Of a stretch of DNA of 64,000 nt, positions 1 through 8,040 are shown piece by piece; the first letter of the stretch is position 1; each line of letters opens with the position of its first letter. The translations under genes and the position numbers were made by a program. Source of the DNA: Nocardia asteroides (GTDB lineage: Bacteria; Actinomycetota; Actinomycetes; Mycobacteriales; Mycobacteriaceae); assembly GCF_021183625.1 (NCBI RefSeq), contig NZ_CP089214.1, forward strand, positions 5,704,001 through 5,768,000. Direction: 5' to 3'. The notes under the pieces were generated by a model. It worked only from the letters and a program-made list of their open reading frames with translations. It was not told the DNA's origin and did not search any database.

Positions 1-488
1 CCCGCGTCGATCTCCTCGTCCGCGATGGCGCGGCCCGCCTCCAGCGCGGCGCGCACCTCGTCCTCGCTGAGCGCGTCCTCGCGGTCCACCGAGCCGCTGC
101 CGCGGCGCACCTTGTGCGCGGAGACGGCCGGGTCGGTCTCGGCGTCCACCGCGATGTCGGCCACCCGGACGGTCGCGCCCGCGATGGCGGCGAAGGCGTT
201 CACCGCGGCGCCGCCGTCGAGGATGTTCGCGACCATCTGCGCGGTCACCTCGCTCGGGTACGCCGAGACGCCGTGCCGCGCGACCCCGTGATCCCCGGCG
301 AAGACCACCACCCGCGCCCGCTCGAACTGCGCGGGCGGGCAGGCGCTCTGGCAGGCCGCGACCCAGTTCCCCAGCTCCTCGAGCCGGCCGAGCGCGCCCG
401 CGGGCTTGGTGAGCTGCGCCTGGCGCGCCACGGCGGCCGCGCGCACGAGGGCGTCGGGAGCGGAGACCGGTTCGAATCCGTGTGTCAC
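1..488 (-). CDS. cobT: Nicotinate-nucleotide--dimethylbenzimidazole phosphoribosyltransferase (partial)
   Basis: Cytoplasmic enzyme of the lower-ligand branch of cobalamin synthesis; it transfers phosphoribose from nicotinate mononucleotide to dimethylbenzimidazole to give alpha-ribazole phosphate. Only about the first 162 residues lie in the window; the C-terminus runs off the left edge. Family landmarks visible are KPAGALGRLEELG near residue 25, VVFAGDHGV near residue 60 and SAYPSEVTAQMV just after. The GTG start at 488 has an AAAGG Shine-Dalgarno about 7 bases upstream. It follows cobU on the same strand with a 79-bp gap, a common actinobacterial pair. Assignment is secure; the start is probable. 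Confidence 0.92.
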   Translation of the reverse strand, partial: MTHGFEPVSAPDALVRAAAVARQAQLTKPAGALGRLEELGNWVAACQSACPPAQFERARVVVFAGDHGVARHGVSAYPSEVTAQMVANILDGGAAVNAFAAIAGATVRVADIAVDAETDPAVSAHKVRRGSGSVDREDALSEDEVRAALEAGRAIADEEIDA

Positions 489-567
489 TGTCAGCCTTTC
501 CGCGTGCTTCCGGCGCGGGGCCGGTGGCCGCGCGCTGCCGCTCCATAGTGTCCGATGCGGGCGGTGG

Positions 568-1110
568 CTATTTCACCCGCATCGGAATCCCGGCCACCAC
601 CAGCACCACCTCGTCGCAGACCTGGGCCAGGCGCTGGTTCAGGGCGCCGATCTCGTCCCGGAAGAGCCGGCCGGAGCGGGTCGCCGGGATCACCCCGAGC
701 CCGACCTCCGGGCTGACGAGCACCAGCCGGTGCCGGTAGCCGTCGACCGCCGCGACCAGGGCGTCGGCCGCCGGGGCGACGGTGCCGCGCGGCGCCTCCC
801 AGGCATCCAGCGCGTCGATCCTGGCGGTCAGCCAGGTGCCGATGTCGTCCACCAGGGTCGCCGGGGGAGCAGCGGCGGGCGCGGCGAGGACGGCGGCCGG
901 GTCGGCGCTCTCCAGCACCTCCCACGCCGCGGGCCTGCGGGCCCGGTGCCCGGCGATCCGCTCGGCGAAATCGCGGTCCGCGGGGTCGGGGACGGCGGTC
1001 GCGAGGTAGCGCACCGGGCCGTCGCCCGCCAGCCGCTCGGCGTGCGCGGACTTGCCGGAGCGCGCGCCGCCGAGCACCAGCGTGCGCGGCCCGCCGGGGG
1101 AGTCACCCAT
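568..1110 (-). CDS. cobU: Adenosylcobinamide kinase / adenosylcobinamide-phosphate guanylyltransferase
   Basis: Bifunctional enzyme that phosphorylates adenosylcobinamide and then attaches GMP, activating the corrinoid for joining to alpha-ribazole. The 180-residue product has the usual family length. It opens with a P-loop, GGARSGKS at residues 14-21, followed by AERLA, and ends with the family-typical block VSPEVGLGVIP plus RLFRDEIGALNQRLA. The chain ends in a hydrophobic VVLVVAGIPMRVK tail as in other CobU proteins. It lies directly upstream of cobT on the minus strand, so the two probably share a transcript. Only 10 bp separate its start from the stop of the upstream regulator gene. Confidence 0.93.
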   Translation of the reverse strand: MGDSPGGPRTLVLGGARSGKSAHAERLAGDGPVRYLATAVPDPADRDFAERIAGHRARRPAAWEVLESADPAAVLAAPAAAPPATLVDDIGTWLTARIDALDAWEAPRGTVAPAADALVAAVDGYRHRLVLVSPEVGLGVIPATRSGRLFRDEIGALNQRLAQVCDEVVLVVAGIPMRVK

Positions 1111-1120
1111 GCCGCGCAGG

Positions 1121-2089
1121 CTACCGGGGCTCGGCGCCGAACCGGCGCCGGTACTCGGTGGGCGCGATCCCGACCTGCCGCTGGAAGTGGTGCCGCAGCA
1201 GCGCCGCCGAGCCGAACCCGGCCAGCCCGGCGATCCGCTCCAGCCCGTCGCCGGACTCCTCCAGCAGGTGCTTGGCGTAGAGCACGCGCTGGGTGGTGAG
1301 CCACTTCACCGGGGTCGTTCCGGTCTCGGCGGCGAAGCGGCGCGCGAAGGTCCGGGTCGACATGCGGGCGCGGGCGGCCAGCTCCTCCACGGTGTGCTGG
1401 TGCTCCAGGTGCTCGCTCATCCAGGTCAGGGTGGCGCTCAGGCTGTCCGAGGTGCACTCGGCGATCGGGCGCTCGATGAACTGCCGCTGCCCGCCGTCGC
1501 GCTGCGGGGGGACCACCATCCGCCTGGCGACGCCGTTCGCGGCGGCGCTGCCGATCTCCCGGCGCACCAGGTGCAGGCAGGCGTCGATCCCGGCCGCGGT
1601 GCCCGCGCTGGTGACCAGGTTGCCCTCGTCGACGAAGAGCACGTCCGGGTCGACCGTCGCGGCCGGGTAGCGCGCGGCGAGATCGTCGACGTAGCGCCAG
1701 TGCGTGGTGCACTTGCGGCCGTCGAGCAGCCCGGCCTCGCCCGCGAGGAAGGCGCCGGAGCAGACGGTGAGCACGATGGCGCCCGCGTCGGCGGCGCCGC
1801 GCACCGCGTCGACCAGCCTGGGATCGAGGCCGTCGTCGAGCGCGGTCACCGGGAAGGCGGGGACGGCGACGAGATCGGCTCCGGCCAGCTGGTCGAGGCC
1901 GTACTCCGGGGTGACGGTGACGCCGGGCGTCGAGGAGCGCAGCGGCTGCCCCGGCTCGGCGCCGCAGACCCGGAAGTCGAAGCCGGGCAGCCCCTGCTCG
2001 GTGCGGTCGAGCCCGAAGACCTCGCAGACCACGCCGAACTCGAACATGGCCATGTTCTGCGCGAGCACGACGGCGATCTTCTGCAGCAT
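1121..2089 (-). CDS. GlxA-family transcriptional regulator (DJ-1/PfpI domain plus AraC HTH)
   Basis: Predicted cytoplasmic DNA-binding regulator of 322 residues. The N-terminal half (about 1-165) is a DJ-1/PfpI-like glutamine-amidotransferase fold, with the elbow motif TVCSGAFLAGEAGLLDGR. The C-terminal part (about 215-315) is an AraC-type double helix-turn-helix (ARARMSTRTFARRF, ERIAGLAGFGSAALLRHHF, TEYRRRF). GlxA-like regulators usually sense a small metabolite, and the target is not readable from sequence. It is 10 bp upstream of cobU in the same direction, so it may co-transcribe with cobU-cobT. The 86 bp on its other side is divergent from a small membrane protein gene. Confidence 0.85.
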   Translation of the reverse strand: MLQKIAVVLAQNMAMFEFGVVCEVFGLDRTEQGLPGFDFRVCGAEPGQPLRSSTPGVTVTPEYGLDQLAGADLVAVPAFPVTALDDGLDPRLVDAVRGAADAGAIVLTVCSGAFLAGEAGLLDGRKCTTHWRYVDDLAARYPAATVDPDVLFVDEGNLVTSAGTAAGIDACLHLVRREIGSAAANGVARRMVVPPQRDGGQRQFIERPIAECTSDSLSATLTWMSEHLEHQHTVEELAARARMSTRTFARRFAAETGTTPVKWLTTQRVLYAKHLLEESGDGLERIAGLAGFGSAALLRHHFQRQVGIAPTEYRRRFGAEPR

Positions 2090-2175
2090 GGCATCAGGGT
2101 AGCTGGCTGGATCTTTACGAACAATGTCAGAGCTGCCACTTTCGGCGGGATATCAACGGGCGAACAATTACTGCC

Positions 2176-2337
2176 ATGATTGGTTTCCTGCTCGCCCTCG
2201 CAGTCGTCCTGCTCCTCGGAGCGCTCGTCGCCGCCGGCCCCGCCCGGGCCGGCTCCGGCGCCGTCCAGGATCGGGACGCCGAACGGTTCCGCGCCGACCT
2301 GGCGGCGCTCTCCACCCGGGTGGGTCATCACCGGTGA
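2176..2337 (+). CDS. Small hypothetical membrane or secreted protein (53 aa)
   Basis: A 53-residue reading frame starting ATG-ATT-GGT. Residues 3-20 are strongly hydrophobic (FLLALAVVLLLGALVAAG), followed by PARAGS, which could be a signal-peptide cleavage region or the end of a membrane helix, and then a short charged tail. No family was recognised. It is supported as a gene by its divergent position to the GlxA-type regulator, by codon use typical of the region, and by a strong hairpin 16 bp after its stop. No clear ribosome-binding site is visible, so confidence is moderate. Confidence 0.5.
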   Translation: MIGFLLALAVVLLLGALVAAGPARAGSGAVQDRDAERFRADLAALSTRVGHHR

Positions 2338-2353
2338 TCCCGCCCCCGAAACA

Positions 2354-2386
2354 GAACAGCCCGCCGGTAGCACCGGCGGGCTGTTC
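2354..2386. terminator. Bidirectional hairpin terminator
   Basis: Perfect 15-bp inverted repeat (gaacagcccgccggt and its complement) around a 3-base loop, placed between the convergent genes at 2176-2337 and 2402-3061. There is no long T-run, as is usual for GC-rich actinobacteria. It can serve both genes. Confidence 0.85.
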
Positions 2387-2401
2387 TCGTGAACGGGTGG
2401 A

Positions 2402-3061
2402 TCAGACCGGGTCGCCCGGGGTGAGCCGCGGCTTGGGCGCGCGCATCTTGCGGATCTGCGAGGCGCGCACGAAGGCGTACCAGCCGAGTTTGAAGCCGGT
2501 GTCGGTGGTGTCCGGGTAGCGCTCGCGGACCCGGTTGTTGATGATCCGGCCGAGGAAGACGCCCTCCGCGATCATGAATGCCATCATCACCAGCATCGCC
2601 AGCGTGACGATGGTCTGCAGCCCGGGCGCGGCGAACATGGAGAGGATCAGCACCAGCGCCATCGGCATGAACAGCCCGACCAGGTTGCGCCTGGCGTCGA
2701 CGATGTCGCGCACGTGCGCGCGCACCGGGCCGCGGTCGCGCGGCAGCAGGTACTTGTCCTCGCCTGCCAGCATGCGCTCACGGCGGTCCTGGGCGGCGGC
2801 GCGGCGCTCGGCGGCGGCCACCTTCCGGTCGGCCCGGTCGCCGCGGTTCGCCCTGCGCCGGGCGCGCGCTTCCTTGGAGGTCATCGGGGCGGGGGCGACC
2901 GGGCCGCGCTTGCGGGCCTCGGCATCCCGGCGCCGGGGGGTGGGGCGGCCCTTGCCCGCGGTGGCGGTGGCCGCCGCCGGGACGGCGCCTTCGCTCGCGT
3001 CCGCCGTGGTGACGGCGGTCGCGTCGGTGGTATCGGACTCGCCGCGACGGAACAACTTCAC
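2402..3061 (-). CDS. DUF3043 domain membrane protein
   Basis: A 219-residue actinobacterial membrane protein of unknown role. The first 110 residues are hydrophilic and rich in Arg, Lys and Ala (for example KEARARRRANRGDRADRK), suggesting a cytoplasmic, possibly nucleic-acid-binding or membrane-surface segment. Two membrane helices follow at about 125-142 (LVGLFMPMALVLILSMFA) and 147-170. The C-terminal part RYPDTTDTGFKLGWYAFVRASQ is the recognisable DUF3043 signature. It is divergent from erpA across a 175-bp intergenic region, matching the conserved neighbourhood in mycobacteria. No experimental function is known to me. Confidence 0.85.
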   Translation of the reverse strand: MKLFRRGESDTTDATAVTTADASEGAVPAAATATAGKGRPTPRRRDAEARKRGPVAPAPMTSKEARARRRANRGDRADRKVAAAERRAAAQDRRERMLAGEDKYLLPRDRGPVRAHVRDIVDARRNLVGLFMPMALVLILSMFAAPGLQTIVTLAMLVMMAFMIAEGVFLGRIINNRVRERYPDTTDTGFKLGWYAFVRASQIRKMRAPKPRLTPGDPV

Positions 3062-3236
3062 CCGACCAGGCTATTCGATGACGCGGATCACGCGATACTC
3101 CGGTCCCGGGCGGCACGGAGGTGCCCGCGGGTGGCAAGATGGAATAGCGGCCCGACGAGTGGCGTTGAACCTGCCCGACCGGCACGATTCGGCGTGCATC
3201 GCTCGCGGGCGACCACAGCTGTCCCTAGGAGAGTCC

Positions 3237-3593
3237 ATGACTGTGCAGAACGAGACCGCAACCGCCACCCACGGCGTGAAGCTGACCGACGCTGCCGCCG
3301 CCAAGGCGAAGGCGCTGCTGGACCAGGAGGGCCGCGACGATCTCGCGCTGCGGATCGCGGTGCAGCCGGGTGGCTGCGCGGGCCTGCGTTACCAGCTCTT
3401 CTTCGACGACCGCAATCTGGACGGCGATCTCACCGTCGAGTTCGCCGGCGTCGCGCTCGCGGTGGACCGGATGAGCGCGCCGTACGTCGAGGGCGCCTCG
3501 ATCGACTTCGTCGACACCATCGAGAAGCAGGGCTTCACCATCGACAACCCGAACGCCACCGGCTCCTGCGCCTGCGGCGACTCCTTCAACTGA
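3237..3593 (+). CDS. erpA: HesB/IscA-family iron-sulfur cluster insertion protein (ErpA-like)
   Basis: An A-type carrier that delivers Fe-S clusters to apo-enzymes in the cytoplasm. The product has 118 residues. The three cluster-binding cysteines of the family are present: Cys47 in QPGGCAGLRYQ and Cys111/Cys113 in SCACGDSF. The ATG at 3237 is preceded by a good AGGAGA ribosome-binding site; longer upstream reading has no coding character. The gene faces away from the DUF3043 gene and is followed by a strong hairpin terminator, so it is probably monocistronic. In this window the Rieske protein QcrA is an Fe-S protein that may depend on such carriers, though that link is inference. Confidence 0.92.
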   Translation: MTVQNETATATHGVKLTDAAAAKAKALLDQEGRDDLALRIAVQPGGCAGLRYQLFFDDRNLDGDLTVEFAGVALAVDRMSAPYVEGASIDFVDTIEKQGFTIDNPNATGSCACGDSFN

Positions 3594-3608
3594 CGATCGA
3601 TTGATACG

Positions 3609-3639
3609 GTTGGGCCGGGACTCCGAGTCCCGGCCCAAC
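3609..3639 (+). terminator. Hairpin terminator after erpA
   Basis: Perfect 14-bp stem (gttgggccgggact and its complement) with loop ccg, 16 bp after the erpA stop. It separates erpA from adoK, implying that adoK has its own promoter in 3640-3690. Confidence 0.85.
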
Positions 3640-3690
3640 GCCGTCGCGTGCCGCTCACGCAGGCCGCCTACCGTCGAAGGACTCCGCCTC

Positions 3691-4674
3691 GTGACCATCG
3701 CTGTCTCCGCGTCCATCGCGACCGACCACCTCATGCGTTTCCCCGGTCGGTTCGCGGACGCGCTCCTCGCCGATCAGCTGGAGCACGTCTCCCTGAGCTT
3801 CCTCGTGGACGATCTGCAGATCCGGCGGGGCGGTGTCGCGGGCAACATCGCCTACGCCATCGCCTACGCCATCGGCCAGCTCGGCGGCAATCCGCTGCTG
3901 GTCGGCGCGGTCGGCGCCGACTTCGGCGAGTCCTACCGGGGCAAGCTGGAGGCGAGCGGGGTCGACTGCTCCGCGGTCCGGATCTCCGACTCCGCGCACA
4001 CCGCCCGCTTCGTCTGCACCACCGACGACGACATGGCGCAGATCGCCTCCTTCTACCCCGGCGCGATGAGCGAATCCCGCGACATCGGGATCGGCGAGCT
4101 GGCCGAGCGCCACGACTTCGACCTGGTGCTGGTCGGCGCCAACGATCCGGAGGCGATGCTGCGGCACACCGCCGAGTGCCGCGAACTGGGGATTCGGTTC
4201 GCAGCCGACCCTTCGCAACAGCTCGCGCGGCTCGACGGGGACCAGGCGGTGCAGTTGATCGACGGCGCCGACTATCTCTTCACCAACCGGTACGAGTGGG
4301 CGCTGCTGCTGCAGAAGACCGGGCTCACCGAGGAGGAGGTCGCCGCTCGCGTCGGCATCCGGGTGACGACGCTCGGCGGTGACGGCGTCCTCGTCGTCGA
4401 CCGGGACGGCACGTCCATCGAGGTCGGCGTCGTGCCGGAGAACACCAAGGTCGAGCCGACCGGCGTCGGCGATGCCTTCCGCGCCGGATTCCTCACCGGG
4501 CACTCCGCCGGGCTCGGCCTCGAGCGCTCCGCCCAGCTCGGCTCGCTCGTCGCGGTGCTCGTGCTGGAGACCATGGGTACCCAGGAGTGGGCGCTGGACA
4601 AGGTCGATGCCGTCGAGCGGCTCACCAAGGCGTACGGGCCCGAAGCCGCCGCCGACATCGAGCGAGTGCTCTGA
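3691..4674 (+). CDS. adoK: Adenosine kinase (PfkB family)
   Basis: Cytoplasmic PfkB-fold kinase that phosphorylates adenosine to AMP for purine salvage; the actinobacterial type resembles sugar kinases more than eukaryotic adenosine kinases. The 327 residues include the substrate-side GGVAGN motif near residue 50, FVCTTDDDMAQIASFYPGAM in the middle, and the ATP/anion-hole signature PTGVGDAFRAGFLTG near residues 254-268, whose Asp is the catalytic base. The GTG at 3691 is the first start that keeps the conserved N-terminus TIAVSASIATDHLMRFPG. An in-frame 12-bp duplication right after GGVAGN adds four residues (see repeat). It lies between erpA and a broken ATPase gene. Confidence 0.93.
   Translation: MTIAVSASIATDHLMRFPGRFADALLADQLEHVSLSFLVDDLQIRRGGVAGNIAYAIAYAIGQLGGNPLLVGAVGADFGESYRGKLEASGVDCSAVRISDSAHTARFVCTTDDDMAQIASFYPGAMSESRDIGIGELAERHDFDLVLVGANDPEAMLRHTAECRELGIRFAADPSQQLARLDGDQAVQLIDGADYLFTNRYEWALLLQKTGLTEEEVAARVGIRVTTLGGDGVLVVDRDGTSIEVGVVPENTKVEPTGVGDAFRAGFLTGHSAGLGLERSAQLGSLVAVLVLETMGTQEWALDKVDAVERLTKAYGPEAAADIERVL
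3850..3873 (+). repeat. 12-bp in-frame tandem duplication in adoK
   Basis: Two perfect copies of gcctacgccatc, coding AYAIAYAI in the helix after the GN of the substrate-binding loop. The M. tuberculosis protein as I recall it has a single copy (NMAFAIGVLGG), so this looks like a recent four-residue insertion. Confidence 0.8.
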
Positions 4675-4704
4675 ACCCCACCGACTTCGCCACTGCGTTA
4701 GTAA

Positions 4705-5845
4705 TTGCGGCCCACTGGTGAACTGAAGCTGCTCGATCGTGAGCTGTCCAAGGTGGTGGCCGGGGTCGCCGGGTCGCGGCCGGGGCGGTGCGTACTGCTC
4801 AGGGGGTGCCGCCGAGTCGGTAAATCGCGGTTGGTGGAGATTTTCGCGGAACGAGCCGAGGTGCCCTTCCTCTTCTACGCGGCCACCGGTGCGTCGCCGG
4901 AGGTAGACCTGAAGCGGCTCGGTCGCGACGCGCAGGCGTCCTCCCTGCCCTCGGCCGATCTCCTGGCGGCGGCTCGCCCGTCCAGCTGGGACGCCGCATT
5001 CGACATCCTCGGCGCCACCCTCCCATCGGACCGGGCGAGCGTGGTTGTCCTGGACGAAGTGCCCTACCTGATGGACGCGGAGGGGAACTTCGAGGGCATG
5101 CTCCAGCGGGCCTGGGATCGGGTGCTGGAGACGAAGCCGGTGCTGCTGATTCTCATCGGGTCCGACCTGTCGATGATGGAGGCGCTGAACAGCTACGGCC
5201 GCCCGTTCCATCAGCGCGGGCGCGAGATGGTGCTCGGCCCGCTCGACCCCGCCGAGGTCGGCGAGATGCTCGATCTCGAACCGCACGCGGCTTTCGACGC
5301 GGCTCTGATCACCGGTGGACTGCCGCTCGTCTGCGCGGAGTGGCCGCGTGGCGCGGGCGTGTGGGAGTTTCTGGCGGACGCGCTCGCCGACCCGGTGTCG
5401 GCGCTGCTGGTCTCGGCCGAGCGGTTGCTCGCGGCGGAATTTCCGCAGCAGGCGCAGGCCCGCACGGTGCTGTCCGCGATCGGAAGCGGTGAGCGGACGT
5501 TCTCGAACATCGCCCGTGCGGCGGGTGGAATCAGCGCGGCCTCGCTGCAGCGGTCGCTGGCGGTCCTCACGGACAAGCGGGTGGTCGCGGCGGAGTTGCC
5601 GGTGGCGACGTGGCCGTCGAAGGACCGCCGCTACCGCGTCGCCGATCCCTACCTGCGGTTCTGGCTGAAACTACTCGGGCCCGCGATGGCCGAGATCGAA
5701 CGCGGTCGCGGCGCTGCACCGGCACCGCGCGGCACTCACCGCCGAACCGGTGCCGGTGCTGGCCGTTTCGCGCGGCGGGATCGACTGCGGGGGGCTCGAC
5801 GCGGCCTACGGGCCGGCCGAGCTCCTGGCAGCGTGGTCGACCTGA
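4705..5845 (+). pseudogene. Broken archaeal-type AAA ATPase (DUF234-like) gene
   Basis: The first 334 codons, from a TTG at 4705, encode an archaeal-type P-loop ATPase: Walker A is RRVGKSRL with a preceding RG pair, Walker B is VVVLDEVPYLMD, and a winged-helix region follows (FSNIARAAGGISAASLQRSLAVL, then DRRYRVADPYLRFWL). After AEIERGRG near 5708 the similarity jumps into the +1 frame, where the genuine C-terminal block reads ALHRHRAALT, VPVLAVSR and LDAAYGPAELLAAW, ending at TGA 5843-5845. Roughly 100 residues between are missing compared with family length, so an internal deletion with frame change is inferred. The 5-prime end is also short: an in-frame TAA precedes the TTG and no ribosome-binding site is seen. 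It is inserted between adoK and asnB, adjacent genes in mycobacteria. Confidence 0.75.
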
Positions 5846-5849
5846 GGAC

Positions 5850-7790
5850 TCAGAGCGAGACCGGGTAGGTCGGCTCCTGGATCTCGGGCTTGATCCGCTG
5901 CTCGACGAAGACCCCGTGCCACACCATGAAGACGAGCAGCGTCCAGAGCCTGCGGCTGTGGTCCGAGCGCCCCTCGCGGTGCTCGGCGAGCATCCGCGAG
6001 ACGGCGGCCTTGTCCAGCAGGTGGTCGGTCTGCGAGTCGGCGATCTGGGCGCGCGCCCAGTCGTGCAGCTCGGTGCCGCGCAGCCAGTGCCGCAGCGGGA
6101 CCGGGAAGCCGAGCTTGGCGCGGTGCAGCACGTGCGGGGGGACGATCCCCTCCAGCGCCTGGCGCAGCGCGTACTTGGTGGTGTCGGGGCTGATCTTCTG
6201 CTCGTAGGGCAGCCCCTCGGCCGCCTTCAGCACCTCGGTGTCGAGGAAGGGAACGCGCAGCTCCAGCGAGTTCGCCATGGTCATCTTGTCGGCCTTGACC
6301 AGGATGTCGCCGCGCAGCCAGGTGAAGAGGTCGAGGTGCTGCATGCGGGTGACCGGGTCCCAGCCGCGGGAGCGGTCGTAGATCGGGGCGGTGACGTCGC
6401 GGTGCGTCCACTCCGGCCGGAACTCGCGCAGCACCGAGCGCAGCTGCGCGTCGCTGAAGCTGCGCGCGTTGCCGTAGTACCGCTCCTCCAGGGTGAGCGA
6501 GCCGCGGTGCAGCAGGCTCTTGCCGCGGGTGCCGTCGGGGATCCGCTCGGAGAGCCGCCCGGCCAGCCTGCGCAGCCCGCGCGGCAGCCGCTCGAACGGC
6601 TTCAGCGAGAGCGGCTCGCGGTAGATCGTGTAGCCGCCGAAGAGCTCGTCCGCGCCCTCGCCGGAGAGCACCACCTTGACGTGCTTGCGCGCCTCCTTGG
6701 CGACGAAGTACAGCGGCACCAGCGCCGGGTCGGCCACCGGGTCGTCCAGGTACCAGACGATCTCCGGGATGGCCGCGGCGAACTCGGCGGGCGAGACCAC
6801 CTTGACGATGTGCCGCGCGCCGATCGCCGCCGCGCTCTCCGCGGCCACGTCGACCTCGGAGTACCCCTCGCGCTCGAACCCGGTGGTGAAGGTGATCAGC
6901 CCGGGGTTGTGCCGCATGGCGAGCGCGGCGATCGCGGTGGAGTCGATGCCGCCGGAGAGGAACGACCCGACGGTCACGTCGGCGCGCATGTGCTTGGCGA
7001 CCGAGTCCTCCAGCGCCGCCGCGATCTCGCGGTAGCGGTCCTGCGGGTTGCCGGTGAACGGCCGCACCGGGAAACGCGGCTCGAAGTAGCGGGTGACCTC
7101 GGGCGCCGCGCCCGGGCGGACGGTGGCGTAGCTGCCGGACTCCAGCCGCCGGATGTCGGCGTGCAGCGTCTCCGGCTCCGGCACGTACTGCAGCACGGTG
7201 TAGTGCTCCAGCGCGCGCGGGTCGAGCCGGTCGGTCAGGCCGAGCGCGGGCAGCAGCTCGAGCAGGCTCTTCTTCTCGCTGCCGAAGGCGGTGCCGCCGG
7301 GGCCGGTGGCGAGGAAGAGCGGTTTGATGCCGAACGGGTCGCGGGCCAGGAAGAGCTCGCCGGTCTCGGTGTCCCAGATCGCGAAGGCGAACATGCCGCG
7401 CAGCCTGCGCACCGCCTCCGGGCCCCAGTAGTGGAAGGCCGCGGCGATGGCCTCGCTGTCACCCTCGGTGCGGAAGATCGGCTCGTCGCCGAACTCCGCG
7501 CCGTGCGCGGCGGCCAGCTCTTCCCGCAGCTCGAGGTAGTTGTAGATCTCGCCGTTGAAGGTCAGCGCGTAGCGCTCGCGGTTGTCGGCCGGACCCCAGC
7601 GCAGCGGCTGGTGCGAGTGCTCGATGTCGATGATCGACAGCCGGTTGAAGCCGAAGATGACGTGGTCGTCGTGCCAGGTGCCGCGCTCGTCGGGTCCGCG
7701 ATGGCGGACGCAGTGCAGGGCGTCGTACACCCGCTCCACGGTCTCCGGTGCCGCCACGTCGGAAGTCAGAAAGCCGAGCAGTCCACACAC
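5850..7790 (-). CDS. asnB: Asparagine synthase (glutamine-hydrolysing)
   Basis: Makes asparagine from aspartate, ATP and glutamine; in mycobacterial relatives this AsnB-type protein is linked to amidation of cell-wall precursors, which may also apply here. The 646 residues start MCGLLGF, giving the essential N-terminal Cys2 nucleophile of the glutaminase domain (with RGPDERG and NGEIYNY). The synthetase domain has the PP-loop SGGIDST near residue 270, followed by SGEGADELFGGY. The GTG start is fixed by the Cys2 requirement. It is divergent from ctaC across a 250-bp intergenic region, as in mycobacteria, and convergent with the ATPase pseudogene only 4 bp away. Confidence 0.95.
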   Translation of the reverse strand: MCGLLGFLTSDVAAPETVERVYDALHCVRHRGPDERGTWHDDHVIFGFNRLSIIDIEHSHQPLRWGPADNRERYALTFNGEIYNYLELREELAAAHGAEFGDEPIFRTEGDSEAIAAAFHYWGPEAVRRLRGMFAFAIWDTETGELFLARDPFGIKPLFLATGPGGTAFGSEKKSLLELLPALGLTDRLDPRALEHYTVLQYVPEPETLHADIRRLESGSYATVRPGAAPEVTRYFEPRFPVRPFTGNPQDRYREIAAALEDSVAKHMRADVTVGSFLSGGIDSTAIAALAMRHNPGLITFTTGFEREGYSEVDVAAESAAAIGARHIVKVVSPAEFAAAIPEIVWYLDDPVADPALVPLYFVAKEARKHVKVVLSGEGADELFGGYTIYREPLSLKPFERLPRGLRRLAGRLSERIPDGTRGKSLLHRGSLTLEERYYGNARSFSDAQLRSVLREFRPEWTHRDVTAPIYDRSRGWDPVTRMQHLDLFTWLRGDILVKADKMTMANSLELRVPFLDTEVLKAAEGLPYEQKISPDTTKYALRQALEGIVPPHVLHRAKLGFPVPLRHWLRGTELHDWARAQIADSQTDHLLDKAAVSRMLAEHREGRSDHSRRLWTLLVFMVWHGVFVEQRIKPEIQEPTYPVSL

Positions 7791-8040
7791 GGTGTCGGCA
7801 CCCTCGATTCGGTCGGCCGGGGCTGCTCCCCGGGGAAGTCGAAATGTTCTGCCCGAGTATGCCGCACCCGCCCCGGCGGCGCGGCGTGCGGAGTGCCCCC
7901 GCGGGAACCTCCCGGTCGTGCGTGTCGAAGCCGACCCGGCGGCGACCGGGGCGCCGGTTTGGTCTACGCTGCGTAGTACTCAGGACATTTTCAGGTGCCC
8001 TGAATCAGTCGGGATGTGTGGCGACCAGGAAGGCGTGAGC

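Noticed and set aside
568..1712. Overlapping minus-strand frame 828-1712
   Set aside because: Out-of-frame shadow of cobU and the GlxA-type regulator; its translation only contains cobU-like words by frame overlap.
5610..7976. Very long plus-strand reading frame (788 codons) opposite asnB
   Set aside because: It is the antisense shadow of asnB. The translation is rich in Arg, Gly, Val and Asp-less runs typical of GC-rich reverse frames, and asnB on the other strand has all catalytic motifs.
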